Below are positions 32,483-44,404 of a stretch of DNA of 64,000 bases, one piece after another (within the stretch, counting starts at the first letter, position 1; each line of letters opens with the position of its first letter). Below the pieces are notes generated by a model. The model was not told the DNA's origin and searched no databases. It saw only the letters and a list, made by a program, of their open reading frames with translations. This DNA comes from Prostheceraeus crozeri. Taxonomy: Eukaryota > Platyhelminthes > Polycladida > Euryleptidae. Both the position numbers and the translations under genes were made by a program. The stretch covers positions 310,001 to 374,000 of the forward strand of contig CAJQUW010007819.1 of the NCBI GenBank assembly GCA_907163375.1. Reading direction: 5' to 3'.

Positions 32483-35400
32483 AAATAATAAGCAAATTTT
32501 ATCCTACTTCATAGGCGATTACGAAACATTTGCAAATTTGAATTCATGAAAAATATCTTCTTGTATGAAATGTTTTATGTTTATCAAATAGAAAACCAAA
32601 ACAATCATAATTCGGCAAAAAGATAGCTAGTAAAACGCTCTGCTCGAATTATTCATGCTCAAAGTCGTTCAAAATCCGTACGGCATATAAAACTGCATGA
32701 CTAGAATAAAATGACTGATCTTGCTAAAATTATGCTTTGTACGATAAGATTCATAGAGATTACAAAAACTGAGCCCTGCTCCCCAAAGTAAACAGCAGAA
32801 GGAATGGATATCCTTGAAAAATACAATTTTTCATACGTATTTGGAAAATGAACAGAGTTTTATATAGTAGCACACATCGAACGATCCGATACAAATAATT
32901 TTTATGAATATCACTTTTATTAACATAAAGGAAATTTCTCTATCCGGATTTGATCATTCTTCATTTGAAAATCCTTCCAACCAGAAAGCATGCCCACAGC
33001 CCGAATACGCATTTCACTTTATCTGAAACACTGTCATTTCGAGTCAAACACCGTCGCGCCGTTATCAGTTACATTTTTAAGAATACATAGGTGATATCAC
33101 GAAAAATTTACAGTTCAACGGAGAAACAGTCACTACCAAATGAAGTTTGAAGCGATGATACGAGGTCACTGAAAAAAACATCTTCGCGGTTGGACCACAA
33201 CACGGTTGTCCAAATCTGACGATCGCTGGGACGTTGCGAGTATGAGAGATTTATGGATAAAGAATAATTCCAGTAGTTTTCGGAGTTAATTAGCTCACAA
33301 GACAAGACGGAAAAGCAGCCGAATGTAGGTCAGGTATTGAGTCATCGATGGACAGATACACAGCCTCAGCAATCAACACCTGTAAAAAAGAAGACAAATC
33401 TTGTGCTGATGTGCAGAGCAGAATTATCAAACTTAACGGATCTTAATTAACATTCTATGGGTAGGCCTACTCAAAGTTCAGAAGATAAATCATTTATAGT
33501 AATTTTAGGTGTTACAGTAAAGACTATTAAGAAAACGGCTTTTGGATTATTTCATCTCTGACAATGTGGGAAGCGATATTCTTAGGAATTTTGATAGCAA
33601 ATGAAGATATTCAAGAGTGGTTGAATTGTGATCATTAACAATTTATCAATTATTTTTTTAATCAATACTCTTAGTATTTATCAATAATTTTATTTTGATA
33701 TTCAAGTACCGGTAACTGTTTTTACAAAAAATGCAATCTGCAAATTAGAACAGAGCCTTACCGAGATGTAGCCTATTACCGACTGCTTGTAAACCGTTCA
33801 TGCGATGAAGATATTCAGGAATGCTTGAATTTTTATTATAGTATTTAACACCGCACATGTAATTATATTTTGATATTTTAGTTTATTTTAAACAATTTGT
33901 TTAAAATCACAGTCTGCAAACACGTCATCTTGTCTACCGCTTATATGACAGCATCTCTACAGGTAATTCATGGTGGGCCTACAACATGTGACCATAATAG
34001 CTAGGCCTACGATGATATTGAAAAGTGCGAAGCATAATTTGTAATAAGTAAACACAAATTGAATAAAAGAGTAGCAATGAGTTTGTACTTTGATTGTTTT
34101 ATATTTATCGTAAAGCATGAAAAATTATTGATTTTGCAAAACTAAACCTATTGTTGGACTGCAACGCATGACTGATCTTTATTAGTGTGCATGTAGCCAA
34201 CAACGTGCAGTCCGTCTTGTAGCATCTATGCCTTTTGTGTGCTTGATCATTTTTCTTAAACTACTCGAAATGTCAAATTGATAATTTAATAATCATTTTC
34301 TAAAATGTGGCAATTCTGAAAAAATTAATTGAATATCATAGGCGGTAGCTACAGGTTTTCAATTCAACATATATAAAATGGAAATAGTGACCTATTTAAA
34401 CAAGCTTCCTTGTTGGATCCATCTTTCAGAAAATAGATTAAATTGCATAACTTAAGCAGATATCGAATAGCTCAATAGTTTGTCCGCATTGATAAAAACA
34501 TTCTCCATCTAAAATTTTTGCAGTCCTGAAATAGAACTTCATGACTTATAGCATGTTTGACTGTTTGAAAAATTTTTTCAATTATTTGTCATCCAAATAT
34601 TGATACTATTGCACAAGTATACTACATATCTAAATATTGAAGTGCTAAATTAAACATGGTTTTAATGCGCTAATTAAGTTCTTTCGTGCTCATAGTTTCT
34701 AAGGTTTTTAGCATGCAACTATTTTGTCTCAACATAACCAGATGTTTGTGCTATTTTCAATGTAAGCAATCAGAAATTACGAATTTGAAAACAATATATT
34801 ACCATTTCAACATATTCCAATTTGAATATGATTCTTTTGACGACACAATCAACTTTTGATCGATTTTTCAACGAGAAACGTCGTCGTGAAAACTGATAAC
34901 ATGCACATTCTCATATTAAATTCAAAGTGAATAAGCCTTGGGCATGTGACATCATTTGTGTGATGGAAAACCCAAGTAAAACGATGTGTTTCTTGATAGC
35001 TATAATATTTATATATAAATAAATATTATAGCTATCAAGAAACACATCGCTTTACTTGGGTTTTCGATTACACAAATGAATTCAAAGTATTGGTAGGACT
35101 CCTAAAATGTGATATGTCTGCTATGAGGAACTAAGAGGAATTGAGATATTTTGTTATCAGTAAATTAAGTATGACGCTAGTAGCTCTTTAGTATTTGTAA
35201 AATTAAGAGCAGATATAGCAGTAGTCAATAATAGAAATTTCTCAACGTGTTCATGGTCAATAAACCCAAATCTATGACCAAATCTCTCCTTTGATTTTGT
35301 TTTCGGGATTTCCAAATACATGTACCTAGACTTGCAGTTAAATGCTGAAACTAAGTTGACAAAATAAATTCAGAAACATTTAGAAGCTTACCATTTTTCT

Positions 35401-35775
35401 GTAGTTTGATCCAAGAGGTGCATTTTTAATTCTGATGCAAAAATCAAAGGAACTTGATGGCTTCATTGACTGGAAGAACTCACTGACTACATGCGAGTGT
35501 TCATTTTCGAGTCGTGCTCCATTTTGTGCATGATAGCTAAGCAAGATGATGAAAAAACGTAGGCGATCACAAACCGACGATGAATAAATAAAGGTGTGTA
35601 AGTAGAAATATCCTGTTGATGCGCTGACTTTTGTAATATTAAGCAGTTAACGTAAACACGCGTTCGACACGAGAGCGAAGAGTGCACAAGCTACTGTGCC
35701 TTGCGCAGCTCTCTGTTCCACGTGAGGGGAGGATAATAATTATTAAGCAGGGACGCTGAGTCACAGCGCAGCTAG
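32483..35775. repeat. Tandem duplication, copy 2 (3,293 bases)
   Basis: Copy 2 directly follows copy 1. Identity starts at 32483 and ends at 35775, where AGCTAGA is followed by GAATATT instead of AATAATA. The lack of visible divergence means the duplication is very recent, kept identical by conversion, or introduced in assembly. Confidence 0.9.
34953..35078. repeat. 126-base palindrome, copy 2
   Basis: Same palindrome as at 31660-31785, carried in the second tandem copy. Confidence 0.9.
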
Positions 35776-36780
35776 AGAATATTATCGACCGCTCATGGCT
35801 CCCGAATGCGGCCACGACCAGGCTGCCAACAATGTGAACGAACTTCCTCAGCTGCGTGCGCGTGGCGAATTTCCTTAATATAGTGACGGAAAGTTATAGA
35901 AGCGAGATATGATTACGCAGACTGAGTGAGATGCTTATGTGATTGTTTGGTACAGTTGCATACTGATTTAATATCATAAGTTTTGCAAATTACTAGCTAA
36001 GTAATTTAGCGAACACACGAGCAAACTGATCAAAGTCGACTTGTTGATGAGCACGGTATGGAACTTAGAAACTTCAATAAATGCTTTAATTTGAGAAGCA
36101 AAATGTGTGCCGATAGAACTGCTTAGGCTCCCTTAATAATGAAAATATATGACTGATGTTGTTGCTATTGTAGCTACAGTGTACATGTAGTGAATGTGAA
36201 AGATGATGAAAAATGAGTAGAAGAAGAAGAAAAGGGGAACGAGTGAGTGAGTGAGAAAGAGAGAGAGAGAGAGAGTAGTGATGAAGTCACCTGAATATTT
36301 ATTTTATACACACCATTTCATCAAATATAAATGGGCATATATAAAATACTCGAAATAATAGTAGACATGCACATTTCAGGCCCACATGTTTCATATGTCG
36401 ATATCCATGGAAATGACATAATGCACTCTCTTTAAGATTTGAAAGAAATTGTTGGTGCCATCATAGAAAAATATCAACAGTTTCCTGACAATTATTCCAT
36501 TATTCAATCATTTATTTAAGTTTGATGGCAAAAAAATCAGCCAGTTATCAACGACGCAAAACTGTGATATAGTACAGACTTTATTATTGGGTATTTCCTG
36601 TGACGTTGCATTTCTATTTTATTGAGAGATGATTGTAATCAGAGTTTATGAGAGCTGATGATCATCCTTGTGATATGCATGAGTTCAAAAAATTGTACGG
36701 GTGAAGTTACCGCACATTGAAATCACCATGCAATTAAAACCGCCTTTTACGACAGTTACTCATAAGCGGATCCTGCCTAT
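35776..36780. other. Unique segment inside the 8.14-kb unit
   Basis: Single-copy sequence between the tandem duplication and the right subterminal repeats. No gene was recognised. A short (GA)n run lies at 36241-36275. Confidence 0.4.
36241..36275. repeat. (GTGA)/(GA)n simple repeat
   Basis: GAGTGAGTGAGTGAG followed by a GA run; a microsatellite. Confidence 0.9.
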
Positions 36781-37061
36781 TGCAAGATTTTTCTTTCATC
36801 AAACTTAGTAAATGCAAAAAACAAAAAATGGATAACCAAACAAATATTACCTAGGCATTTGATAAACGTTTTCTAAATTTCGCAAAATTCGTTAATATCG
36901 ACTTACATACAAAATGTAGCAAATATTTGTTAGGCAATTGTTACACATTTCCTAAATTTGTTAAATTTCCAAAACGTTTGTTAAACTATTCAAATCTTAT
37001 AAATTTTCCAAGTAAATACCAAATATTTGGTAAAGTTGATACGTTTTTTTTTTCTCGGGTA

Positions 37062-38550
37062 TGTCGTATAAAGTGTATAAAAAAATCCATAACTTCAATA
37101 CGAAAATTGCATTTGAAGATGTGTGGAATGAGGCTTGCATTCTGCCGGATCAGGTGATCGTGATGCAATAGACATCGATATCGCGATTGGATAACAGCGA
37201 TGATAAGGCAATCGGCGCCGATCATTTCAGCAGCTCAGTCAAAATTGAATTGTTAAGGACTGAAAGTTTTGGACTGAAAGTAGATCGAATCATTCGTCCT
37301 GACAACTATCCTTTAAATGCCGACCAATTCGTTCTTTCTGTTAAATTGGTGAAGTCCATGCTGAAGAATAAATCCTAATTGCATTTCTGGCAAATTGATA
37401 CACTGAGACAGTTTCATTAATCTACTTACTTAATTAATCTTCTGCCGATTTCTCTGATTTAACGGCTGTTTCCCCTTTCTTGTCTGACATTTGAGTAATG
37501 CGTCTTCATATTTGCTTCCTGGTGCATTGTTGTGGCACGCACTACTCTGCCGATGATTAACATTCTTGAAAAAAGTGAAGCAGGAACCAAACTAGCCACT
37601 TGAGCGTCAGACTAAAGTCAGATGACACGGAGGAATATTGTAGACATTGCAAACCGCGCTCAATAACAGCAATTCCATGAACATGAATCCATGAATCAGT
37701 TGATTAGGAGAGAACGGAGCTGGAACACGTTTTCCCTCATTCCATTTTCCGTGAGGGTAGTCTAAGGTACCTAATTTCTCTCCGGAAAAATATACCACAC
37801 TTAGAGCGTTCTCATTAAATTACTGCTTCTTCTTCCCCCATGTACTTTTCGTCTTTGTATCTTCCAAAATCATACTGGGACATCGAGGTTCCTTCTATAT
37901 CTGCTCGGATTTAAGCTGATTGAAATATTTAAATTGTGGCCTCCAGGAGAATTTATTCGTTTCCCTTTCTCCTTCAGTCACATGAACTTCAAAATGCTTC
38001 TTAAATAAGAAGAACAAATCAAAATACGAAATGAAGAAATGTGCGAAATCACGAAATGGACAAAATAAAAGCAAATGTAGCAACCTCAAGGGATTGCAAT
38101 CGCGGTCGGAATTCCCGAATTCTAAGAGAAAATGGGTTCCAAAAATATAACAGGCTCATAATATGTACATCATTTGATGCAGCCTGTGGTTCTTCACACA
38201 TGAAGCACACATGTTCCAGAATCTTCATTATGCTATTATGTATGATGCGGTGATGAGATTGCATCTGAGCCCGAAGGCTATAAAACTTTCATGGCTTTGT
38301 CATTAACTACATTTAGAACAAGGAACCGATAATTTCTCATTTAGATTTTTTATAAAATGAATAAAGCAAATAATACGAAATAAAGTAAGTAAAGTAAGGA
38401 AATAAACTAGCAAAGAAATTAAGTGAAGTTACATGCAAGTAAATGAGTTGTAATTCGGTAAAGAAACACTGAAAAATTTATTTAAGTCAAAGTCAATTTG
38501 GACTGATGATTCGCAGGCCCTTGTACAGATTCACTTAAATCACTAAACTA
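37062..38550. other. No gene recognised
   Basis: Unassigned. A plus-strand open frame at 37187-37378 ends NADQFVLSVKLVKSMLKNKS and reads smoothly but has no recognised family, so it is not called as a gene. Confidence 0.4.
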
Positions 38551-38640
38551 GGACCGGTGACCAGCGTTTAGAGAAGTCAGTCGGGGCCGGGCCGACGTAT
38601 TCAAAACCGGCCGGAGATGGGACGGTTGCTGGTGTCTCTA
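38551..38640. repeat. GC-rich repeat island
   Basis: A short GC-rich block with GGACCGGTGACCAGC near its start and CCGGCCGGAGATGGGACGGT near its end, which are rough inverted partners. It resembles the block near 39880-39945 (GGCCGGGGACGGGCCGGTGG, then CCAACCCTG). Possibly the ends of small hAT-like elements whose termini read CAGGGTTGG. Confidence 0.3.
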
Positions 38641-40189
38641 TATCGGTTGGTTAAGGCATTGATCGTCAGACATTGCTTGGTCAACCTATGTTACTAGACA
38701 ATACTGAATTTCCACATTGCGTGCATGAAATCCATGATATGGTAGGCCAACCGGCACTCCGAATAAGCGATAGTTACCCATTGCAATATAATATTATACG
38801 ATGCGATTATTGGCACTTTGATAACATATTTTGTGTGATAGGCAGTAATATGTGTAATGACTTATTTCTCGTCTAATGAGTTGTAGGCCTACTTTGTAAC
38901 CTATGATGGTGTCAACTACATTTTCAAAGTCAATTAAAAACACAAGCAAGTAGAAATCGTTTGATCAATATAATGACCCAAGCGGGAATTGATACAATAA
39001 TAATATATACGTATACCTGTAAACCACCTCCACAAGAAATCTTTAAGCGAGTCAACAATTCTAAGTTCCAATATATTATAACGATGTAATTCCTATAAAA
39101 TTCCAATATAATTTCCTGACGATTAAGGTTCTGAGATGAATTATTTGATCACTTACTGAGCGCTGTTGCTACGAGATGTTTTGTCTGCGCTGTGCAAACT
39201 TGATTTAAAGTGATTAACTTAAGTGAGATTTACTTCTTTACTTGTGAAGGAATGCTAATGATTTTCAACGTCAATTGAGAACTCTATCCATTGCAGTTTA
39301 ATTTCAGATCCTTTGGGTTTACATTGATGACCGTGAGCTGACGTGAAGCAGTCGGGAACAATGAGATGGCCAAACTTTTCATCAATTTTTCATTCCACTG
39401 AGTGTCAGTGTACAATGTCAATCAAAATTTATCTCGTGCCGTTAACTTATCTTATTATCCACAATCCACAGTCAAATGTTCGGGCAGTAGGCCCTAGGTT
39501 GAATTGAAGTCCATTACTCATTGCATCTCTTAGCTCCACGTGTTATATAGTGAAATTATTCAAGATCTGGAATAATTTTACAACAGAAAGGCTGAGGAAT
39601 ACACAGTGTCTGCAAAATTCATTAAAGCTAAATTATGGGATTCCGAAAACTACATCATTGATAAAGTAGGGTTTGAACTGCAAGTGCATGCATAAATTGC
39701 CAGTAATCATTTCCTTACTGTTCAAAGAACAGTTCACAATATTTATGTCACAAAACATTCGTGCAGATATTCCCAAATTATTTTACATTTACATGCTCTC
39801 AATGTTGTAGTGGTTGACTAGACAGTTTATTCTACATGTAGAGACTGAAAGTCGTCAACGGTCGACGTGGGTCTAATTAACTTTGCCGGTCGATCTTTTA
39901 AGTTTGAGGCCGGGGACGGGCCGGTGGCCGGTTCCAACCCTGATTTATAGCAGACTTATGATAATGAAAAATAATAAAACAGCGATGATGTAGTACTCGA
40001 AATTAATGGTATCTAACTCTGATAAGCGCTATGTCCTGATCCTTCATCACATGAAAACGTCTTAAGAGAATAATAAATGGAACAAATAATTACTCCGTTT
40101 AATCCTCACTTGCAAAGTGGAAACAGACGTGAATAGCTGGCCAATTCATCCAAGACAGGAATAATTTGCAGTCCACTCTCACCATCGAC
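38641..40189. other. No gene recognised; GC-rich block near 39840-39945
   Basis: Unassigned DNA apart from a GC-rich block at about 39840-39945 that resembles the one at 38551-38640 and ends, on the minus strand, with CAGGGTTGGAACCGG. Confidence 0.4.
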
Positions 40190-41395
40190 ACAACCGCTTA
40201 TTTCCTGTCGACGTCGTTCCTGTCCCGAAATGCAAGAAACCAGGAATAAAGAATTTTTGTCCAATATCCCTGACGCCCTCAATGAGCAAGATTTTTGAGA
40301 AGTTGATATTAAAATCCCTATATTGGCAATTTCACTCACTCTTTGGACCGTACCAGTTTGCTTTCAGACAGTGTGGGTCAACCGAAGCGCTCTAATAAAA
40401 ATTCATGACAGTATCACCAGATACATGGATTCACCTGATATACAGGCTGTTAGACTGACGTGTCTTGATCTGACAAAGGCCTATGACAAAGTCCTATCGA
40501 ACACTTTAATGAATCGACTTGCTGATGGGAGAGTAAACGGTGGATTCTTGAGAGGGCTTGGAAGCTATTTAATAGACAGAAAGTTTCGTGTCAAATGTAG
40601 TGGTGCCTTTGGTTCTACAATAAGTGTGACGTCAGGAATCCCGCAGGGCTAATTTTTAGGTCCTGTTTTATTTGCTGTATTCATGGGCTCCCTAACAGTG
40701 TCACATATGTCAACTGTAGTTATTTATGCTGATGATGTGAACCTAATTGAATCCATTTCAAATGCAATTGTATATAACATTACGGACATAAAAGCCTGGA
40801 CTCGTCGGAACCATATGGTCCTTAATCTGGAAAAATCAAGACAATTGATGTTCAGTTGCGGCTTCCAATGCACATCATTGTACCCAGGTATCAAGACTGT
40901 GAGTGAATGCAAGATTCTTGGAGTTGTATGGGATGACAAACTCCGATGGATTTCTCACATCGAAGCTATATTGAGAATCTCCTCTCAGCGTTTGTACACT
41001 ATACGAACTTTGAAATCGCTGTTATCAAGATTCTAAATAATATATGTATATAAATCCATCATACTGTCGCTTCTGTTATACTCTTCTTCGTTGTTTGTGT
41101 GGCTTCCGACTTCACTTGAAGGAGAACTCGAACGGCTTAACCGGCGTTGTCATGCAATAATATGTGGTAAGGACTGTAAGTGTGATGACTTTCCATCTAT
41201 TTCATCAATGAGGAAAAATCGAGCCATGGAATATTTCAGGTGTGAAAAGTTCCCGTTGCATCCTCTTCATGACTTAGTGCCCACACGCATGCCTCGTAGT
41301 GGTCATTTACGTTTGCCCCAAGTCAACTCCGCTCGCAGACTGCACTCGTTTTTCCCGTGGCTGTCGATGATAATGAGCGAGATAAGATGACTTTA
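40190..41395 (+). mobile_element. CR1-like LINE, 5'-truncated
   Basis: A plus-strand LINE beginning inside the reverse transcriptase fingers. Readable parts are VPVPKCKKPGIKNF and ISLTPSMSKIFEKLI (40205-40310), then box A to the C terminus in one main frame with a few breaks. The C terminus ends FPWLSMIMSEIR at 41390, the usual FF-x-x-x-x-x-x-N-like tail. There is no endonuclease domain. No target duplication or simple-repeat tail was resolved. Confidence 0.75.
40205..41390 (+). pseudogene. LINE reverse transcriptase
   Basis: Motifs in order: PKCKKPGIKNFCPISLTPS (motif 1/2), FGPYQFAFRQCGSTEALI (in a shifted frame near 40340-40400), LTCLDLTKAYDKVLS (box A with its catalytic aspartate), TSGIPQG followed by an in-frame TAA and FLGPVLFAVF (box B), VVIYADDVNLI (box C), MVLNLEKSRQLMF (box D), KILGVVWDDKLRWISHI (box E), stop after LLSRF at 41036, then SLFVWLPTSLEGELERLNRR (thumb) from 41091. 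At least three stops or frame changes, otherwise well preserved. The A, B and C boxes are all present, so the core is complete apart from those breaks. CR1/L2-type by overall pattern. Confidence 0.8.
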
Positions 41396-41590
41396 TTTTT
41401 TTTCTTTTTGCAACAAGTTGCTTACGTTGAAGTGTAATTTGCTTGATAATTCTTGACTACTTTTCTCTTCTTTATGTAAATGGCTGATTATCATTTGCAT
41501 GAATATACGCATACTTACTTATTTTAAAGTCGCAGCCATACCCGGGTAAATTTGAAATACGTAAAGTAGTTTCAAAATAAAAAGTAGATA

Positions 41591-41630
41591 TGTCACCACC
41601 GGTTTCAGTCTATTTTAGACCATCATCAGG
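41591..41630 (-). ncRNA. Hammerhead-ribozyme-like core
   Basis: On the minus strand: CCTGATGA, a hairpin GGTCTA-AA-ATAGACT (stem II), then GAAACC. This is the exact CUGAUGA and GAAA box pair around a stable stem II. It lies downstream of the minus-strand Penelope GIY-YIG domain at 41878-42246, where hammerheads are known in this retroelement class. Stems I and III are not established, so activity is not claimed. Confidence 0.5.
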
Positions 41631-41877
41631 TGCGTGTACAGGCATGGAAAAATTGACTTATAATCTATAATCTATATATCGACTACAATGATTAAAGCTA
41701 AAAGAGAAGAGAAATAGATTGCAACAGTCACAGAAAGACCCGCAACTTAAATGAGGAATCGTGTTCATTCAGCAAGGTTCTGTCAGTGCTATGGCAATGA
41801 GCGATACTATCAGCTATTGTCGTGTACTTGACTTTGTAGATTATCGAGAAATCGTCAAGGTCAGCAGAGTGCAGATG

Positions 41878-42246
41878 TTAAGAAATTTCAGCTTCGTCAC
41901 GGATGCCGCGAATGTGCTCTTTCATTCTAGTGTAGAGATGACGATTAGTCTCACCAATATAACTGCTTGAGCACAGCTTGCAAGTAAATTTATCAACGAC
42001 ATCAGAGGGGAGACTAAACTTCAATCTGTCTTTGTTTGGAAAAGGGTTAGCAGTCTTCAGAGTTCTGTAAGAAACAATGATTTTATGATTCGCTGGAAGG
42101 ATTTTGTTCAAACTATCAACAGTCTTCTTAGTTTGACTTTCAAGACTTTTGAGATGGGGGAGGCGCCAGTATGTGTTTTTGATATCACGATTGCTAGGAT
42201 GGAAATTATGTGTTTGGAAGTTCCCCATGTCAGATATTTGACGCAT
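41878..42246 (-). pseudogene. GIY-YIG domain of the outer Penelope element (PLE-5)
   Basis: The frame contains NTYWRLPHLKSLESQTKKTV and LNKILPANHKIIVSYRTLKT, the connector with Y-x-x-LP-x-[LI] seen before the endonuclease in this class, then VVDKFTCKLCSSSYIGETN (GIY and YIG strands with CxxC) and RHLYTRMKEHI (arginine helix). The domain reaches the stop at 41878 after DEAEIS, shorter than usual, so the C-terminal glutamate segment appears lost or shifted. The first residues (MRQISDMGNFQT) belong to the inserted PLE-4 arm, not to this element. Confidence 0.75.
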
Positions 42247-42467
42247 TAGTGTGAAGCAAAATTAGCTAGTCTCGCGCGAGCGCTTTCGACGACCGTCGGC
42301 CACCATAATCATGCGCAAGTGAATTTATTCATCATTATTGCAGACGGAACGAAATGATAACAATTCAAGAAGACTTATTCATTTACAAGAATGGAAAATT
42401 AAGAAATTCAAGACTACTAATAAAATAGGAAGTTAGTAAAATCAAAATAAGTAAAAATCATATACAG

Positions 42468-42827
42468 TCACAAAAGAGAATCATAGAGAGTTCCAATCTC
42501 TGCCTTAGTCTTATTGGATGATCTCAGCTTTCGAGTCCACAACGCCTCCTTGGTGACTCGACGCCGCCAGTTCTCTTCCCTGTCAACACACTCCATCCGA
42601 TCTAGAGCAACCATGTGATCAGTGTCGCAAAGATGTTTGACCAGCTCCGACCGGTCGACGTCGAGGGTTTGTAGAGCTCTTTTATGTTCTTTCTTCCTTT
42701 CGTTCAATGGTCGACCACTCTCACCGACATAGGAGAAGCTGCAATCTGACTCAGAGCACGGGATATGGTATGCCGAGCCCAGAGTGATTGCAGGCGAAGG
42801 ATGTTTCTTGACTAAAAGGGAACGCAA
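42468..42827 (-). pseudogene. GIY-YIG domain of PLE-4
   Basis: A 119-residue frame reading GSAYHIPCSESDCSFSYVGE, the GIY-like strand, a C-x5-C pair and the YVGE strand, followed by SGRPLNERKKEHKRAL (arginine and histidine helix) and LVKHLCDTDHMVALDRMECV. A late glutamate and a basic tail (RKLRSSNKTKAEIGTLY) complete the fold. It is in a different frame from the reverse transcriptase (43092-44107). The inverted copy at 44075-44404 has one visible difference in the core (YVSE for YVGE). Confidence 0.75.
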
Positions 42828-43091
42828 AGTATTGGCAGGTCGAAGGCTAAATTAATGTCCTCAGAAGCCAGAACAGACCTGATTCTCTCACCAATGCTGG
42901 CCAGGTATGTAAGGAATCGAGGAGACGGGAGTTGCTCTGTCGCTGTTGCCGGAAGATGACTGATCAATCGACCATCTGTCAAGCTCCCTATGGTCATAAC
43001 CCATTGTTACTCAAAGCACCTTTCAGATGGTCTTTCTCCAACCTTAACGTGGACTGTGAGCATAACCTTCACACGAGACCCTTGAATGTAC

Positions 43092-44107
43092 TCAAAGGAT
43101 GACACGAGCGACGATTGAGGTGAACGTCTGTATGCGTACACTTTCTGTAAATGGAGAAAGACAAACTTCCTTCAGACTTGTCGATTTATAGGTCGAGGAA
43201 TGACAGCATCCCATCTCAATTGTAAAGGATAAAGTTTCCTCCCTCGAATTAATAAAAGACAGAAAACCAGTCAACTCTTGAGGGGAATGATCCCAGCACG
43301 CAAGGAAATCGTCCACATATCTGTACCATAGAGAAGGATAAGGAATGCCAAGCTCCATCGCCACAGAGAACGTCGACTCTTCAAAGTAGTCCATGTAAAG
43401 GCACGCGGCTACAGAGTCAAGGCTGCTACCCATAATCACACCATTGAGTTGTAAATAAAGTTGACTGTTGAAATCAAAGTAGCTATGGCTGAAAACGAAC
43501 TGCGATTGTTGAAGCACTTCATCAACAGAAAAAATACATCTATACGAAAAAGGGTCATCCGAAACCAGAACACGACCAACCGCAGTCATAGCACCATCAA
43601 GAGGAACATTTGAGAACAAAGACTCATCAACTTCGAAGCTGATTAATAGCCCATCCATAACTCGAGGCTCAGAAGTTAATTTTTCCTTCAAATCTTGAGC
43701 ATTTGACACGTAAGACTTGCTATTTACCATCAAGGGCTGAAGAACATCAGACAAATACCTCGACAAGACCGAAAACAGACAATTGACAACAGACAATTGT
43801 GTATTTTTGGCAGTCCAAATAAATGGGGAGTCTGGAAATGAGTAGGACAAACAGATAAAAGAAATTGTCGGGTAAGGCGACCATCAGTCTCTACTTTCCG
43901 AAGTTTGCTGTGAAAGGCCCTCCGATATGCTTGTCCCGGGTCCTTAGTGAAGAGCTTGTAATGGCCATTGTCAATGATAGCTTGCATCTTGTCAATGTAA
44001 TCACATCTATCCATCACTACAGCCTTGTTACCTTTATACAGAAACTTCGTCCAGTTAATATCGAGAAACGTCCATCGCCTGCAATCACTCTGGGCTCGGC
44101 ATACCAT
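43092..44107 (-). pseudogene. Penelope-like reverse transcriptase of PLE-4
   Basis: Two overlapping minus-strand frames cover most of the core. 43730-44107 carries KGNKAVVMDRCDYIDKM, YKLFTKDPGQAYRRAFHSKL and HLFGLPKIHN, the family's fingers (D-K-G-x-x-VV-M and P-x-[LF]-Y-GLPK[IV]H). 43092-43850 carries LISFEVDESLFSNVPLDGAM (box A, with DVxSLFTNVP recast as DESLFSNVP), LNGVIMGSSLDSVAACLYMD (box B), and WYRYVDDFLACW (box C). The family then has LSFTIEMG, also present. One frame change between the two parts, and another before the endonuclease. All three catalytic boxes are recognisable. Confidence 0.85.
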
Positions 44108-44404
44108 ATCCCGTGCTCTGAGTCAGATTGCAGCTTCTCCTATGTCAGTGAGAGTGGTCGACCATTGAACGAAAGGAAGAAAGAACATAAAAGAGCTCTA
44201 CAAACCCTCGACGTCGACCGGTCGGAGCTGGTCAAACATCTTTGCGACACTGATCACATGGTTGCTCTAGATCGGATGGAGTGTGTTGACAGGGAAGAGA
44301 ACTGGCGGCGTCGAGTCACCAAGGAGGCGTTGTGGACTCGAAAGCTGAGATCATCCAATAAGACTAAGGCAGAGATTGGAACTCTCTATGATTCTCTTTT
44401 GTGA
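44075..44404 (+). pseudogene. Inverted copy of the PLE-4 GIY-YIG domain
   Basis: Plus-strand mirror of 42468-42797. The frame reads PSPAITLGSAYHIPCSESDC and onward to GTLYDSLL with a single visible amino-acid difference in the core. It sits in the right inverted arm, opposite in direction to the reverse transcriptase, so it is a stranded 3' fragment. Confidence 0.8.

Larger units (their letters stand above)
28918..37059. mobile_element. 8.14-kb unit with terminal inverted repeats and TA flanks
   Basis: The ends CCCGAG at 28918 and CTCGGG at 37059 are inverted copies, each next to TA (28916-28917 and 37060-37061). The match continues inward with gaps for about 50 bases (CGTxxTCA, ACAAATA, TACTTGG). 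Both ends then carry 200-300 bases rich in AAATATTT-GGCAAA and TTCCTAAA-type repeats in opposite orientation. Such terminal plus subterminal repeats are typical of DNA transposons that duplicate TA. No transposase was recognised inside, so it looks non-autonomous. It contains the 3,293-base tandem duplication. Superfamily not assigned. Confidence 0.6.

Noticed and set aside
37187-37378. 63-residue open frame as a host terminal exon
   Set aside because: It reads smoothly but has no recognised family or clear acceptor.
38551-39945. One 1.4-kb hAT-like element bounded by the two GC-rich blocks
   Set aside because: The end similarity is weak and no matching 8-base duplication could be found.
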